Shown here: piece after piece, positions 34,232 through 42,048 of the stretch | Numbering within the stretch: position 1 is the first letter of the stretch | Layout: each line of letters begins with the position of its first letter | From: Amycolatopsis balhimycina FH 1894 | GTDB taxonomy: Bacteria; Actinomycetota; Actinomycetes; Mycobacteriales; Pseudonocardiaceae | DNA: 64,000 bases | Direction of reading: 5' to 3' | NCBI RefSeq assembly: GCF_000384295.1 | Contig: NZ_KB913037.1 | Coordinates: 3,396,649-3,460,648 of the forward strand | The notes under the pieces: model-generated | Told to the model about the DNA's origin: nothing | The model's database searches: none | What the model saw: only the letters and a program-made list of their open reading frames with translations | Position numbers and translations under genes: made by a program

Positions 34232-35902
34232 GTGGGGGTGCACCGGATCTGGCACCACGGACTGGTCCCCACCGAGGGAAAACGCCCCCTGGACGCCTTG
34301 CGCAGCAGGTTGATCACCCGCCAGCGGCAGCACGACGGCTACACGGTGACCGACCTCGGCTCGTCCGACGACGGCGGATCGCGCCGGTGCGACCTGAAGT
34401 TCGCCTACGAAGGCAGCGGGGGCCGCTACTCCGTTCAGGTATTGCTTTCGCTGTGCTACCACGCCGGCGAGGACCGGGTGGCGTGGCTGCTCGCCGCGGC
34501 GTGCACGCGGCCGTGGCGCAGCTGCCACGAAGCGCCCGCGCAGCGGATCGGGCTGGAGGAGCTGGGCGCCAGCGGCAACGACGAAATCCCGATCGAAACG
34601 CCGGTGCTGGCGATGCGTGGCTGGTCGCGCAAGGAATGCGACCACCTCGCCGACCTGCTGGGCGAGGCGCTGGTGGCGCCGTGGCGGACGTCGGCGGTGC
34701 TGGTGCTCACCGAGCCGCCTACGGTGCCGGTCGAGGGCTGGCCCGGCCTGGTCAACGTGTTCGACGTCGACGACCGCTTCCGCCGCACCCTCAACCGGCA
34801 CCTCCCGCTCGGCTGCGCGGTGCCGCTGGGCGCGCGGCTGTACGCGCCGCCGTGCGACCAGCTCCCGGATTTCGTCGAGACCGCCAGCCCGGTCTCCGGC
34901 GAGGCCCTCGAAGGCGCGATCACGCAGCTCATCCAGGCACGCGGCCGGACGCCCCTGCCGGCCGAGTGGGCGGAGGTGCCGAGCGTGCGAGCCTGGTACG
35001 AGGCCGATCCGTTCGCTTCGCCGGAGCACGAGCCCGACGCCGGGCTGACCGAGAAACTCAACCGCGCCGAGCGCGAACTCGCGGAGGCGCGGGGCGTGAT
35101 CACGATCCTGCGGAAGAAGGCGAAGGCCCACGCCGAGGCGCGGGATCGGCACGCCTGCGAGGTGAAGGCGCTCCGCCGCCGCCTCGAGGACGCGTGCGCC
35201 ACCGATGTCGCGTGCCTGCGGAACCAGCTCGCGCAGCTGCAAGAGGAAGTGGACGACTACGCGCGCGCGTTCGAGGAGACGGAGGCCGAGCGCGACGAGC
35301 TCAGGCGCGTCAACGGGCTGCTGGCGGGCAGGCTCGCCCGCCACCACGACGCGGACGACGAGGTCGCCGCCGCCGAGCGTCCGCCGGACGAGTTCCCCAG
35401 CTTCGCCGAGCTGATCGGCACCGCCGCGGCGACGCTCAAGCACCTCGCGATCACGGCCGAACCGGCCCCGGCCGCGATCCTCGACCACCACCCGAAAGCC
35501 GCTGCCTGGCGCCGCAAGGCATGGGACGCGCTCCGCACCCTCGAGGCCTACGCCGGCGCGCGGACGTCGTTGCTCGCCGCGGGCCAGGACCCGGGGCCCG
35601 AGCTCTCGGACGTGCTCGCGTTCGCCCGCACCGGCCAGCCGGGTTCGCTGATCAGTGCCAACATCATCGCCCTGGCCGAATCCGACACGGTGACCACGAA
35701 CGAACGGCTCCGCCAGGCCCGCACGTTCCGCGTCGATCCCCGGACGAACCCGGTGGGCCGCGACTACTTCGGCGCCCACATCGCCTTGGAGCGCTTCAAG
35801 TCCCCGGCGCCGCGCCTGCACTTCCTCGACGACACCGACGGCACGGGGACGGTGTACGTCGGGTACCTGGGCGCCCACCTGCCGACGTCCAAGACCAACT
35901 GA
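34232..35902 (+). CDS. Large coiled-coil protein of unknown function
   Basis: A 556-residue protein starting at a GTG at 34232 with GGAG upstream. Residues 1-260 form a globular domain with many Trp, Cys and His residues (MGVHRIWHHGL, CTRPWRSCHEAP, LGCAVPLGARLYAPPCDQL). Residues about 271-375 are a charged coiled coil (LNRAERELAEARGVITILRKK onward). The C-terminal 160 residues end in a compact motif RDYFGAHIALERF...RLHFLDD...VYVGYLGAHLP. There is no signal peptide or TM. I do not recognise a family; the layout resembles regulatory or conflict-system scaffold proteins, but that is inference. A Nudix gene follows after 15 bases. Confidence 0.8.
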   Translation: MGVHRIWHHGLVPTEGKRPLDALRSRLITRQRQHDGYTVTDLGSSDDGGSRRCDLKFAYEGSGGRYSVQVLLSLCYHAGEDRVAWLLAAACTRPWRSCHEAPAQRIGLEELGASGNDEIPIETPVLAMRGWSRKECDHLADLLGEALVAPWRTSAVLVLTEPPTVPVEGWPGLVNVFDVDDRFRRTLNRHLPLGCAVPLGARLYAPPCDQLPDFVETASPVSGEALEGAITQLIQARGRTPLPAEWAEVPSVRAWYEADPFASPEHEPDAGLTEKLNRAERELAEARGVITILRKKAKAHAEARDRHACEVKALRRRLEDACATDVACLRNQLAQLQEEVDDYARAFEETEAERDELRRVNGLLAGRLARHHDADDEVAAAERPPDEFPSFAELIGTAAATLKHLAITAEPAPAAILDHHPKAAAWRRKAWDALRTLEAYAGARTSLLAAGQDPGPELSDVLAFARTGQPGSLISANIIALAESDTVTTNERLRQARTFRVDPRTNPVGRDYFGAHIALERFKSPAPRLHFLDDTDGTGTVYVGYLGAHLPTSKTN

Positions 35903-35917
35903 GCGAGAATCGCGCGC

Positions 35918-36313
35918 ATGACGGAGATCGCGCACAAGCACCTGGCCTACTGCTGGATCGCTCGTGACGACCGGGTGCTGTTCCTCCGCCGCGGGGCCGG
36001 CGTGTTCCTCGCCGGGCGGTGGGAACTGCCCGGCGGGACCGCCGAGCCCGGTGAATCCTTCGAGACCACGGCGGTGCGTGAAGTGGCCGAGGAAACCGGG
36101 CTGACGGTCCGGGTGACCGGCGAGCGGGCGCGGGATTCGTGGCCCGACATCGCGGGGCGCGCGCTGCGGATCCACGCCTATGTGTACACAGTGGACGAAG
36201 ACGGGACCGGCGAGGTCGTGCTCAATCCCGCCGAGCACGACGACTTCGCGTGGCTGACCCGGGCGCAGGCCCGGGAGCTGCCGCTGCCGGACCACTTCCG
36301 GCGGTTGCTCTAG
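35918..36313 (+). CDS. Nudix hydrolase (MutT-like)
   Basis: A 131-residue Nudix protein with an intact box [24 protein letters not shown] (G-x5-E-x7-REVAEETGL), so diphosphate hydrolysis is likely. The N-terminus [20 protein letters not shown] resembles MutT/8-oxo-dGTPase relatives, but the substrate cannot be read. It is 15 bases after the coiled-coil protein gene and probably in the same transcript. Confidence 0.9.
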   Translation: MTEIAHKHLAYCWIARDDRVLFLRRGAGVFLAGRWELPGGTAEPGESFETTAVREVAEETGLTVRVTGERARDSWPDIAGRALRIHAYVYTVDEDGTGEVVLNPAEHDDFAWLTRAQARELPLPDHFRRLL

Positions 36314-36470
36314 GTTTTTTCCTTGCCGCAGCGCCATTCCGGGGCGCCGCGGAGGTCTTCGTGTGATGGTCATGTCTCCGACCGTATCCGAACATGCGTG
36401 CGAACATCATCGCTGAACCGGGTGATCCCTTCGCGACGGGCCGGGAGCCTTCGGGCGACATCGGCCCGCC

Positions 36471-36522
36471 TTGACCCATGTCAGGTTCCTGACATACAGT
36501 GGGTCATGTCAGGAACCTGACA
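36471..36522 (+). promoter_or_regulatory. Promoter with two TGTCAGG-CCTGACA operators
   Basis: TTGACC (36471-36476) and TACAGT (36495-36500) are 18 bases apart. The palindrome TGTCAGGTTCCTGACA (36479-36494) fills the spacer, and TGTCAGGAACCTGACA (36507-36522) lies just downstream of the start region; centres are 28 bases apart. This is a strong repressor layout. AAGGAG and the ATG of the VOC gene follow. No regulator gene is adjacent. Confidence 0.85.
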
Positions 36523-36542
36523 CGAAGAGAAGGAGCACCACC

Positions 36543-36911
36543 ATGCCCGCCACCGGCCCCGACTTCATCTCGCTCCAGGCGCGCGACCTCGCCGCTTCGC
36601 AGGCGTTCTACGAGCAGTACCTCGGCCTCGTCCGCTCGCCGGCCGGACCTCCGCACGCCGTCGTCTTCGAGACGAAGCCGATCGCGTTCGCACTCCGCGA
36701 CATCGTTCCCGGCACCGACCTCGCTTCCGTTGCCCAGCCGGGCATCGGTGCCGCGATCTGGCTCCACGCGACGGACGTCCAGGCCATTCACGACGCTCTC
36801 GTCGCCGACGGGCACACCATCGTCTCCGCACCGATCGACGGCCCCTTCGGCCGGACGTTCACCTTCGCCGACCCCGACGGCTACCAGGTCACTCTCCACG
36901 ACCGCGGCTGA
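36543..36911 (+). CDS. VOC superfamily protein under palindromic operators
   Basis: A 122-residue VOC protein (FISLQARDLAASQAFYEQYLGL; later FTFADPDGYQVTLHDRG). Ligand positions fit a glyoxalase or bleomycin-resistance-like dimer. The start is the ATG at 36543, with AAGGAG upstream. Tight control is implied by two near-identical palindromes over its promoter, suggesting induction by a toxic ligand, for example an antibiotic or aldehyde; that is inference. It is a single-gene unit. Confidence 0.88.
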   Translation: MPATGPDFISLQARDLAASQAFYEQYLGLVRSPAGPPHAVVFETKPIAFALRDIVPGTDLASVAQPGIGAAIWLHATDVQAIHDALVADGHTIVSAPIDGPFGRTFTFADPDGYQVTLHDRG

Positions 36912-36971
36912 GATGGCCGAACGCCACCGGGCACGGCGGGAAGCCGCAAGAAACCCGGTGCGCCGGCCGGG

Positions 36972-37736
36972 TCACCGGCCCTGGCGGGGAGTCAAGTACC
37001 GCAGCAGGACGCTGGCCCCGTCGGTGAGCACCGAAGCCAGCTCCAGCTCCGTCGGATCGACGACCGGATCGCCGGCCCCGCCGACGGCCGCACGGCCGGC
37101 GGTGCCCGCCACCAGGAACGGGGCCACCGTCAGCCGGAACTCGTCGACCACGCCCGCCTCGATCAACGAGCCGAACAGCCTGGGCCCGCCTTCGCAGTCG
37201 ATGCGGGCGAGTCCCTCGGCCGCCAGGGTCTCGACCACTCGCTCGGCCGACACCTCCGCCTCGCCCACGACGAACACCCGGGCGCCGTTGGCCGTCCACG
37301 CGTCACGCAACGCCGGGGAGGCCGCCGAGCACGTGAAAACCAGCGTCGGGACCGTTGCCTTCGTGATCACCGGGGCGTCCGGGGGCAGGGAACGGCCCGT
37401 CGTCACCACCGCCACCGGGGCGATCGGGGCCAGGCCGAACCGGTGACGGCGGGCGGCCGTGCGCTCGTCGGGGCGCATGCCCTCGAAACCCTCCGCCATC
37501 GCCGTTCCCGCGCCCACCAGGACGACGTCGGCCAGGTCGTTGCCGAGCCGGTAGACGATCCGGTCGGCCGGGGTCGACAGGGCCGCCGAACGGCCCTCGA
37601 CCGTGATCGCGCCGTCCGTGCTCGACACGAAGTTCACCGCCAGCCAGCGGGGGCCGTCCGGGTAGCGGTACAGCTGTTCGAGGTCTTCGTCGCCGAGATC
37701 GCGCCCGGACGGCCAGACCTGCCGGATCACTCCCAT
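36972..37736 (-). CDS. RibD C-terminal/DHFR-fold pyrimidine reductase family protein
   Basis: A 254-residue reductase. WLAVNFVSSTDGAITVEGRS is the NADPH-binding start, VVLVGAGTAMAEGF the conserved RibD_C loop and IDCEGGPRLFGSLIEAGVVDEFRLTVAP the nucleotide-binding end. It is not fused to a deaminase, so it may act on a riboflavin-like or other pyrimidine/pterin intermediate. It overlaps the upstream pterin-synthase-like gene by 10 bases. Confidence 0.87.
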   Translation of the reverse strand: MGVIRQVWPSGRDLGDEDLEQLYRYPDGPRWLAVNFVSSTDGAITVEGRSAALSTPADRIVYRLGNDLADVVLVGAGTAMAEGFEGMRPDERTAARRHRFGLAPIAPVAVVTTGRSLPPDAPVITKATVPTLVFTCSAASPALRDAWTANGARVFVVGEAEVSAERVVETLAAEGLARIDCEGGPRLFGSLIEAGVVDEFRLTVAPFLVAGTAGRAAVGGAGDPVVDPTELELASVLTDGASVLLRYLTPRQGR

Positions 37737-38347
37737 CGGACCGCCTTCGCCGGCGGGCGGGTGCCCGCGATGCTCGCCGCCATCTCCGCCACCTGCCGCA
37801 CCTGGCGCACGTGCGTGGTCCGGATGACCGCCACCCCCGCCGACGCGGCGAGCGCCGCCAGGGCCAGACCACCCGGCGTCCCGTCTCCGGCCACCTCGGC
37901 CAGCACGGGGAAGTCACCCGGCGGCGGCGGCGCCGTGCGCAACACCCCGGCGTCCAGGACGGTGCCGTCGGCGGGCAAGCCGGCCGAGCCGGGCACCGAA
38001 GAGGCGGCGTAGCCCGTGCCGAACCGGGCCGCGACGCCGGAGAGGTCGGCTCGCGCGACGATCAGGTCGGCGCCCGCTTCGCAGCAGGCGGCGGCGAGCG
38101 AAGGGTCCGCGGTGTCGACCGCGACGAACAGGCCGGGGAAAGTCTCCCGCGCCCACGCGACCAGGGGTTCGACCCCGGTTCCGGCGAAACTCACGAGGTC
38201 GGCGCCGTCGGCGACGGCGTTCCGGGCGGCAACCTGTGCGGCAGTCTGAGCCGCCGACGGGTCCGGGAGCCCGTCGACCGCGGCCAGCACCAGCGCGCGG
38301 TCACCGCTCAACGGGCGGCCCCGGAGAACGAGGTCGGGGGTCTTCAT
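37727..38347 (-). CDS. Degenerate dihydropteroate synthase-like protein
   Basis: A 206-residue TIM-barrel-like protein, shorter than the usual 270-300 residues of FolP. Strand positions are recognisable (ALVLAAVDGLPDPS, GADLVSFAGTG, VAVDTADPSLAAACCEAGADLIV, VIRTTHVRQVRQV), but the diphosphate-binding NVTPDSFSDGG motif is absent, as is the usual DVSG loop. It is probably a pterin-binding-like pseudoenzyme or a new activity. ATG at 38347 with GGGAGAG upstream. It is coupled to the reductase gene, which suggests a joint role. Confidence 0.72.
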   Translation of the reverse strand: MKTPDLVLRGRPLSGDRALVLAAVDGLPDPSAAQTAAQVAARNAVADGADLVSFAGTGVEPLVAWARETFPGLFVAVDTADPSLAAACCEAGADLIVARADLSGVAARFGTGYAASSVPGSAGLPADGTVLDAGVLRTAPPPPGDFPVLAEVAGDGTPGGLALAALAASAGVAVIRTTHVRQVRQVAEMAASIAGTRPPAKAVRWE

Positions 38348-38476
38348 CGCACTCTCCCTGCTGGACATCCGTGCTTCGCGATCATAAGCGAAAGCGGCAC
38401 GGACCAGCGGGTGAGCGTTCTTCGCCGGCAGGTGGCGGGGCGTCGTCGCCGGGCCACCCGGCCGTGGGCGGACTCC

Positions 38477-38776
38477 TCAGGAGGCGATGGCCTCGTTGAT
38501 CGCCAGCAGCTCCTGGGCGGTGCGCGTGGCGGTGAACTCGATGACGTCGTACCTGGCGAGCCGCTGGACCACGAACGGATCGGTGGCGAGCACGGCGTCG
38601 AGCTTGCCGCGCAGGCAGGAGCGCGTCAGGATCACCTGGTCCGCCCGGCCGTCACCTTTTCCGGCAACCAGGAAAATTCCTTTCGTGAATTGTTTGCGCA
38701 GCCAGTCCGAATGGTCCGGTAGCGCGTAGTCGACTTCCGTTTCGGGCGCTGTGTAGGTCAGCAGTGCGATGTACAT
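38477..38776 (-). CDS. YCII-related small protein
   Basis: A 99-residue YCII-type ferredoxin-like fold: MYIALLTYTAPETEV, HSDWLRKQF, an FLVAGKGDGRADQVILTR strand and DPFVVQRLARYDVIEF, the common family ending. The catalytic-looking His and Asp of YCII are present (DHSDW). The start is the ATG at 38776, where homology begins. It stands alone between convergent or divergent neighbours. Confidence 0.87.
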   Translation of the reverse strand: MYIALLTYTAPETEVDYALPDHSDWLRKQFTKGIFLVAGKGDGRADQVILTRSCLRGKLDAVLATDPFVVQRLARYDVIEFTATRTAQELLAINEAIAS

Positions 38777-38988
38777 GTTCGCAGAGTAGAACTCCGCCGC
38801 CGACCTCGCATCCGCCTGCAGAGTGGCACCGGACACGGGCACCGTTAATATTCCGTCAAGAACGATGGAATTCCTTTACCCATGCTTTTTCGACATTCTC
38901 ACCGGCTGCCGTACGCGCGTCGTCGTACGTCGCGGTGTCGCCGCCGGGCCGACGCGGTGCCCCGGTCCGCGGGGCGACACTCGGCGCC

Positions 38989-39897
38989 ATGAACGCACTG
39001 ACCCGGATCTGGCACGACGGCAGGCGAGCCGAGCGGATCGCCTACGCCGTCGGCGCGGCGCTGTTCCTGAGCGGCACCGTGCACGCGATCGTGCTCATCG
39101 CCACCGGCGGTTCGTGGCTGGGGCCGCTGTCGATGCGCAAGGCCGTCACCTTCGGCCTGTCGTTCGGGCTGACGCTCGCGTCGGTCGCCTGGGCGACGTC
39201 GTTCCTCACCCTCCGCCGCCGCCTCCGCAACGCCCTGCTGGGCGCGTTCACCGCCGCGAGCGTCGTCGAGGTCGCGCTGGTCAGCACGCAGGTGTGGCGC
39301 GGTGTGCCGTCGCACTTCAACTTCGAGACCCCGTTCGACAACGCCGTCTCGATGACGCTCGCCGCGGGCGGCGGGGTGATCATCCTGACCGTCATCGGCT
39401 TCACCGCCGCCGCACTGGTGGAGCCGGGACCGGACGCGCCGAGCCTGCGCCTGGCCCTCCGCGCCGGCCTGGTCGTGCTGCTGATCGCGCTGGCCACCGG
39501 CGCGGTGATGATCGGCCGCGGGGTCGTGGCGGCCCGCGGCGGCGACCCGCAGCTGGCCTACACCACAGCGGGCGCGCTCAAGCCGCTGCACGCCGTGGCG
39601 ATGCACGCGATCCTCGTGCTCCCCGCCGTGGCCTGGCTGCTGCAGTTCACGCGGTGGCCCGAAGCGCACCGGATGCGTGTCGTGCTGCTCGCCGTCGTCT
39701 CCGACGCCGTGCTGACCGCAGTGATCGGCGTGGAGTCCTTCACCGGCATCTCGCCCTTGGCCGCGCCGCTGCCCGTTATCGCCCTTTCCGTGCTGGCCAC
39801 CGCTGTGCTCGCCGGCAGCGGGATCTACGCGTTGTCCGGCATTGAACCGGCCGTCCGATTCCCTCGTGTCTCCGTTGGGAAGGCAAGGGGCCGGTAA
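38989..39897 (+). CDS. Polytopic membrane protein of unknown function
   Basis: A 302-residue protein with about seven hydrophobic helices (near 18-40, 50-72, 80-100, 118-142, 155-178, 200-222 and 230-280). No transporter signature is recognised. The start is the ATG at 38989. Conserved-looking polar spots include FETPFDNAVSMTLAAGGG and GALKPLHAVAMHAILVLP. Similar single membrane proteins occur widely in actinobacteria without a known role. Confidence 0.8.
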   Translation: MNALTRIWHDGRRAERIAYAVGAALFLSGTVHAIVLIATGGSWLGPLSMRKAVTFGLSFGLTLASVAWATSFLTLRRRLRNALLGAFTAASVVEVALVSTQVWRGVPSHFNFETPFDNAVSMTLAAGGGVIILTVIGFTAAALVEPGPDAPSLRLALRAGLVVLLIALATGAVMIGRGVVAARGGDPQLAYTTAGALKPLHAVAMHAILVLPAVAWLLQFTRWPEAHRMRVVLLAVVSDAVLTAVIGVESFTGISPLAAPLPVIALSVLATAVLAGSGIYALSGIEPAVRFPRVSVGKARGR

Positions 39898-40052
39898 TGC
39901 GGCGGACGGAGACCACGCGTGCGGCACGGTATGACCACCAGCGCCCTTTTCCGGCAGGATCAGGCCCCCGGTCCGGCGTTCTTCTCTGTGGCCGTCGAGC
40001 TGGTCTCGCACGCCCGCGAACCCGAACGGCCGATCAGCTGAGCACCTGGGCG

Positions 40053-40979
40053 ATGGCCGACTTCCAGGCGAACAGCCGGCCGTTCGCCGAGCTCGACCGC
40101 TCCGGCCGCACCCGGCGACTGCGCCGGCTCGCCGAAGCGGCCTTGACCGCCTACGACGTGCCGGTGGCCCGGCTGACCCCGCTGGGGCACGGGCTCAACA
40201 CGACGTTCCGCGTCGACGGCGCGGACGGCCGCCGGTACGTGCTGCGGGTGCAGCGGCCGGACGGCCCCGGTGCCGTGCAGGTGCGGTCCGAGCTGGCCTG
40301 GCTCGCCGCGCTGCGCCGCGAAACCGACCTCGTCGTCCCCCTGCCGGTGCCGACGCGCGGACGGGACCTGGTCACCGTGGTCGCCGACCCGGCGGTGCCC
40401 GAACCCCGCACCTGCGTGCTTTCCCACTGGGTCGAGGGCCGGTTCGTCGACGAGCGGCTCAGCGCGCCCCAGCTGTACGCGGTCGGCGAGTTCACCGCGC
40501 GGCTGCACCTGCACGGCGCGCGGATGAACGGCCTCGACCGCGGCCGCGTCGACGACCTGACCGACTTCGGCCGGACACAGGTGGACGGCTTCTCCGCGGC
40601 GGTCGTCGACCGGGCGGTGGCACTGGCCGGGGGCGACGAAGGGATCCGCGAGACAGTGGCACGGGCCCGCGCGGTCCGAGCCGAGCTGGGGTACGGCGCC
40701 GACGTCTTCGGACTGGTCCACGGCGACTTCCACCAGGAGAACTACCTGTTCCACCGCGGCCGGGTCGGCGCGGTCGGCTTCGACGGCTGCGGGTTCGGGC
40801 ACTACGCCTACGACCTCGCCGTGGCCCACGCCGCGCTCGGGCGCCTGCCGCAGCGGGAGGAACTGCGGGAGGCGCTGCTCGACGGCTACCGGTCGGTGCG
40901 CCCGGCCGCGGCGTCGACCGATCCGGCCGTCCTCGACGCGTTCGCCGCGCTCCGGAACCTCCAGCTGCGGCTGCGCTGA
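40053..40979 (+). CDS. APH-family phosphotransferase, probably C-terminally truncated
   Basis: A 308-residue kinase-like protein. The N lobe has HGLNTTFRVDGADGRRYVLRVQRP; the catalytic loop is LVHGDFHQENYLF (Brenner motif) and the metal loop VGFDGCGFGHYAYDLAVAH. Catalytic residues look intact. It ends abruptly after FAALRNLQLRL, where relatives usually have a further helix starting with W. The next base begins a fragment of another gene on the other strand, so a deletion has probably removed the tail. The start is the ATG at 40053. Confidence 0.82.
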   Translation: MADFQANSRPFAELDRSGRTRRLRRLAEAALTAYDVPVARLTPLGHGLNTTFRVDGADGRRYVLRVQRPDGPGAVQVRSELAWLAALRRETDLVVPLPVPTRGRDLVTVVADPAVPEPRTCVLSHWVEGRFVDERLSAPQLYAVGEFTARLHLHGARMNGLDRGRVDDLTDFGRTQVDGFSAAVVDRAVALAGGDEGIRETVARARAVRAELGYGADVFGLVHGDFHQENYLFHRGRVGAVGFDGCGFGHYAYDLAVAHAALGRLPQREELREALLDGYRSVRPAAASTDPAVLDAFAALRNLQLRLR

Positions 40980-41112
40980 TGTGACCAGCGGGTTGTGCCG
41001 GATGTTGTGATACCACGCGGGATGCTTCGGCGAGCCCATCGCCGAAGCGACGACAACCAGCCGGCCGTCGATGTCCAGAACGCAGAACGTGTCGATCTCA
41101 AGGGGGCTGAAG
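40980..41112 (-). pseudogene. Fragment of an F420/deazaflavin-dependent nitroreductase-like gene
   Basis: On the minus strand, about 45 codons read DIDGRLVVVASAMGSPKHPA followed by WYHNIRHNPLVT, matching the KHPAWYHNL-NP-VT signature of Ddn-type nitroreductases. No start with ribosome site and no continuation is present; at 40980 the frame runs into the antisense of the phosphotransferase. It is a remnant, not a gene. Confidence 0.65.
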
Positions 41113-41160
41113 AGCCACCACCTCCGTGAGCAGGCCCGTCCGGGGCGCTCCGGCACGGGA

Positions 41161-41988
41161 TCAGCGAGCGGCGTCGGCGGCTTTCCGCGCTTCCTCGGCG
41201 GCCGCGTCGGCCTGCTCGTAGGTCTCCTTGGCCTTTTCGAACTCCGCGGTCGCGCGCTCGGCGCGTTCCTCGGCCTCGGCCAGGCGCTCACGCAGGTCTT
41301 CGACGCGGGCCGTCGCCTGCTCGGCCGTGCGTTCGGTGCGGACGAGGTCGCGCTCGGCCACCGCGCGGTCCTTGGCCCGCTCGGCCGCTTCCTTGCGCAA
41401 GCGGTCGCGTTCCGCGCGGGCCCGCGCCCGCTCCTCTTCTTCGCGGCGGTAGTCCCGCTTCGGCTTCGCCGGTTCTGCCTTGTCGACCAGCTTCCCCGGG
41501 CGGTTCCCGGTGGCGGGCGGCACGCTCGCGGCCAGGGTGAACCACTGGTCGGTGTCCTGGTGCGCCACCGACGTCAGCCGCCCGGCGACGGCGAGCGCGG
41601 CCGTGCCCGGGTCGGCCGCGACGGCTTCCAGCGTCGCTTCGACTTCGCGGGACACCGAGTCGCTCATCGGCGGCAGCTCGTGGACGATCCGCCGCACGAG
41701 TTCGCCGCGGCGGCGGGTCAGCGCGCGCAGTTCGTCGCCGGCCAGCCGGGTGTGCGCGTCCCGCAGCTCGTTCCCCAGCTCCGCCAGCTCACGCAGCGGG
41801 CCGGCGTCCGCCCGGGCCAGGCGGTTGACGATCGCCGCGGCCGTCGTGGGCTTCCGCAGCTCACGAATCTTGGCCGCGAGCTCGGCGTCGCCCTCGGCCT
41901 TCGCCGCCTTCGCCGCCGCGTTGCGCGCGCTGACGAACTCCGCGAGGTCGCCCCCGTAGAGCTCGCCGGCCACCGTGTCGAAGTCCAT
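41161..41988 (-). CDS. Coiled-coil protein of unknown function
   Basis: A 275-residue protein. The first 150 residues are a helical domain with a conserved-looking opening (MDFDTVAGELYGGDLAEFVSARNAAAKAAK). The last 110 residues are a long charged coiled coil (RREEEERARARAERDRL onward). There is no signal peptide or TM. The start is the ATG at 41988; the frame runs on antisense through the acyl-CoA synthetase gene but those residues are not protein-like. Divergent from that gene. Function unknown. Confidence 0.8.
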   Translation of the reverse strand: MDFDTVAGELYGGDLAEFVSARNAAAKAAKAEGDAELAAKIRELRKPTTAAAIVNRLARADAGPLRELAELGNELRDAHTRLAGDELRALTRRRGELVRRIVHELPPMSDSVSREVEATLEAVAADPGTAALAVAGRLTSVAHQDTDQWFTLAASVPPATGNRPGKLVDKAEPAKPKRDYRREEEERARARAERDRLRKEAAERAKDRAVAERDLVRTERTAEQATARVEDLRERLAEAEERAERATAEFEKAKETYEQADAAAEEARKAADAAR

Positions 41989-42048
41989 CGTCTCCAGCGA
42001 ACCACATCGGACTGGTGTGAGCACCTGCGAAGAGTCATCATCGGGGGC

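Noticed and set aside
33794..36373. An 859-codon minus-strand frame across the coiled-coil and Nudix genes
   Set aside because: Low-complexity composition and no motif; the plus strand has recognisable proteins with proper starts.
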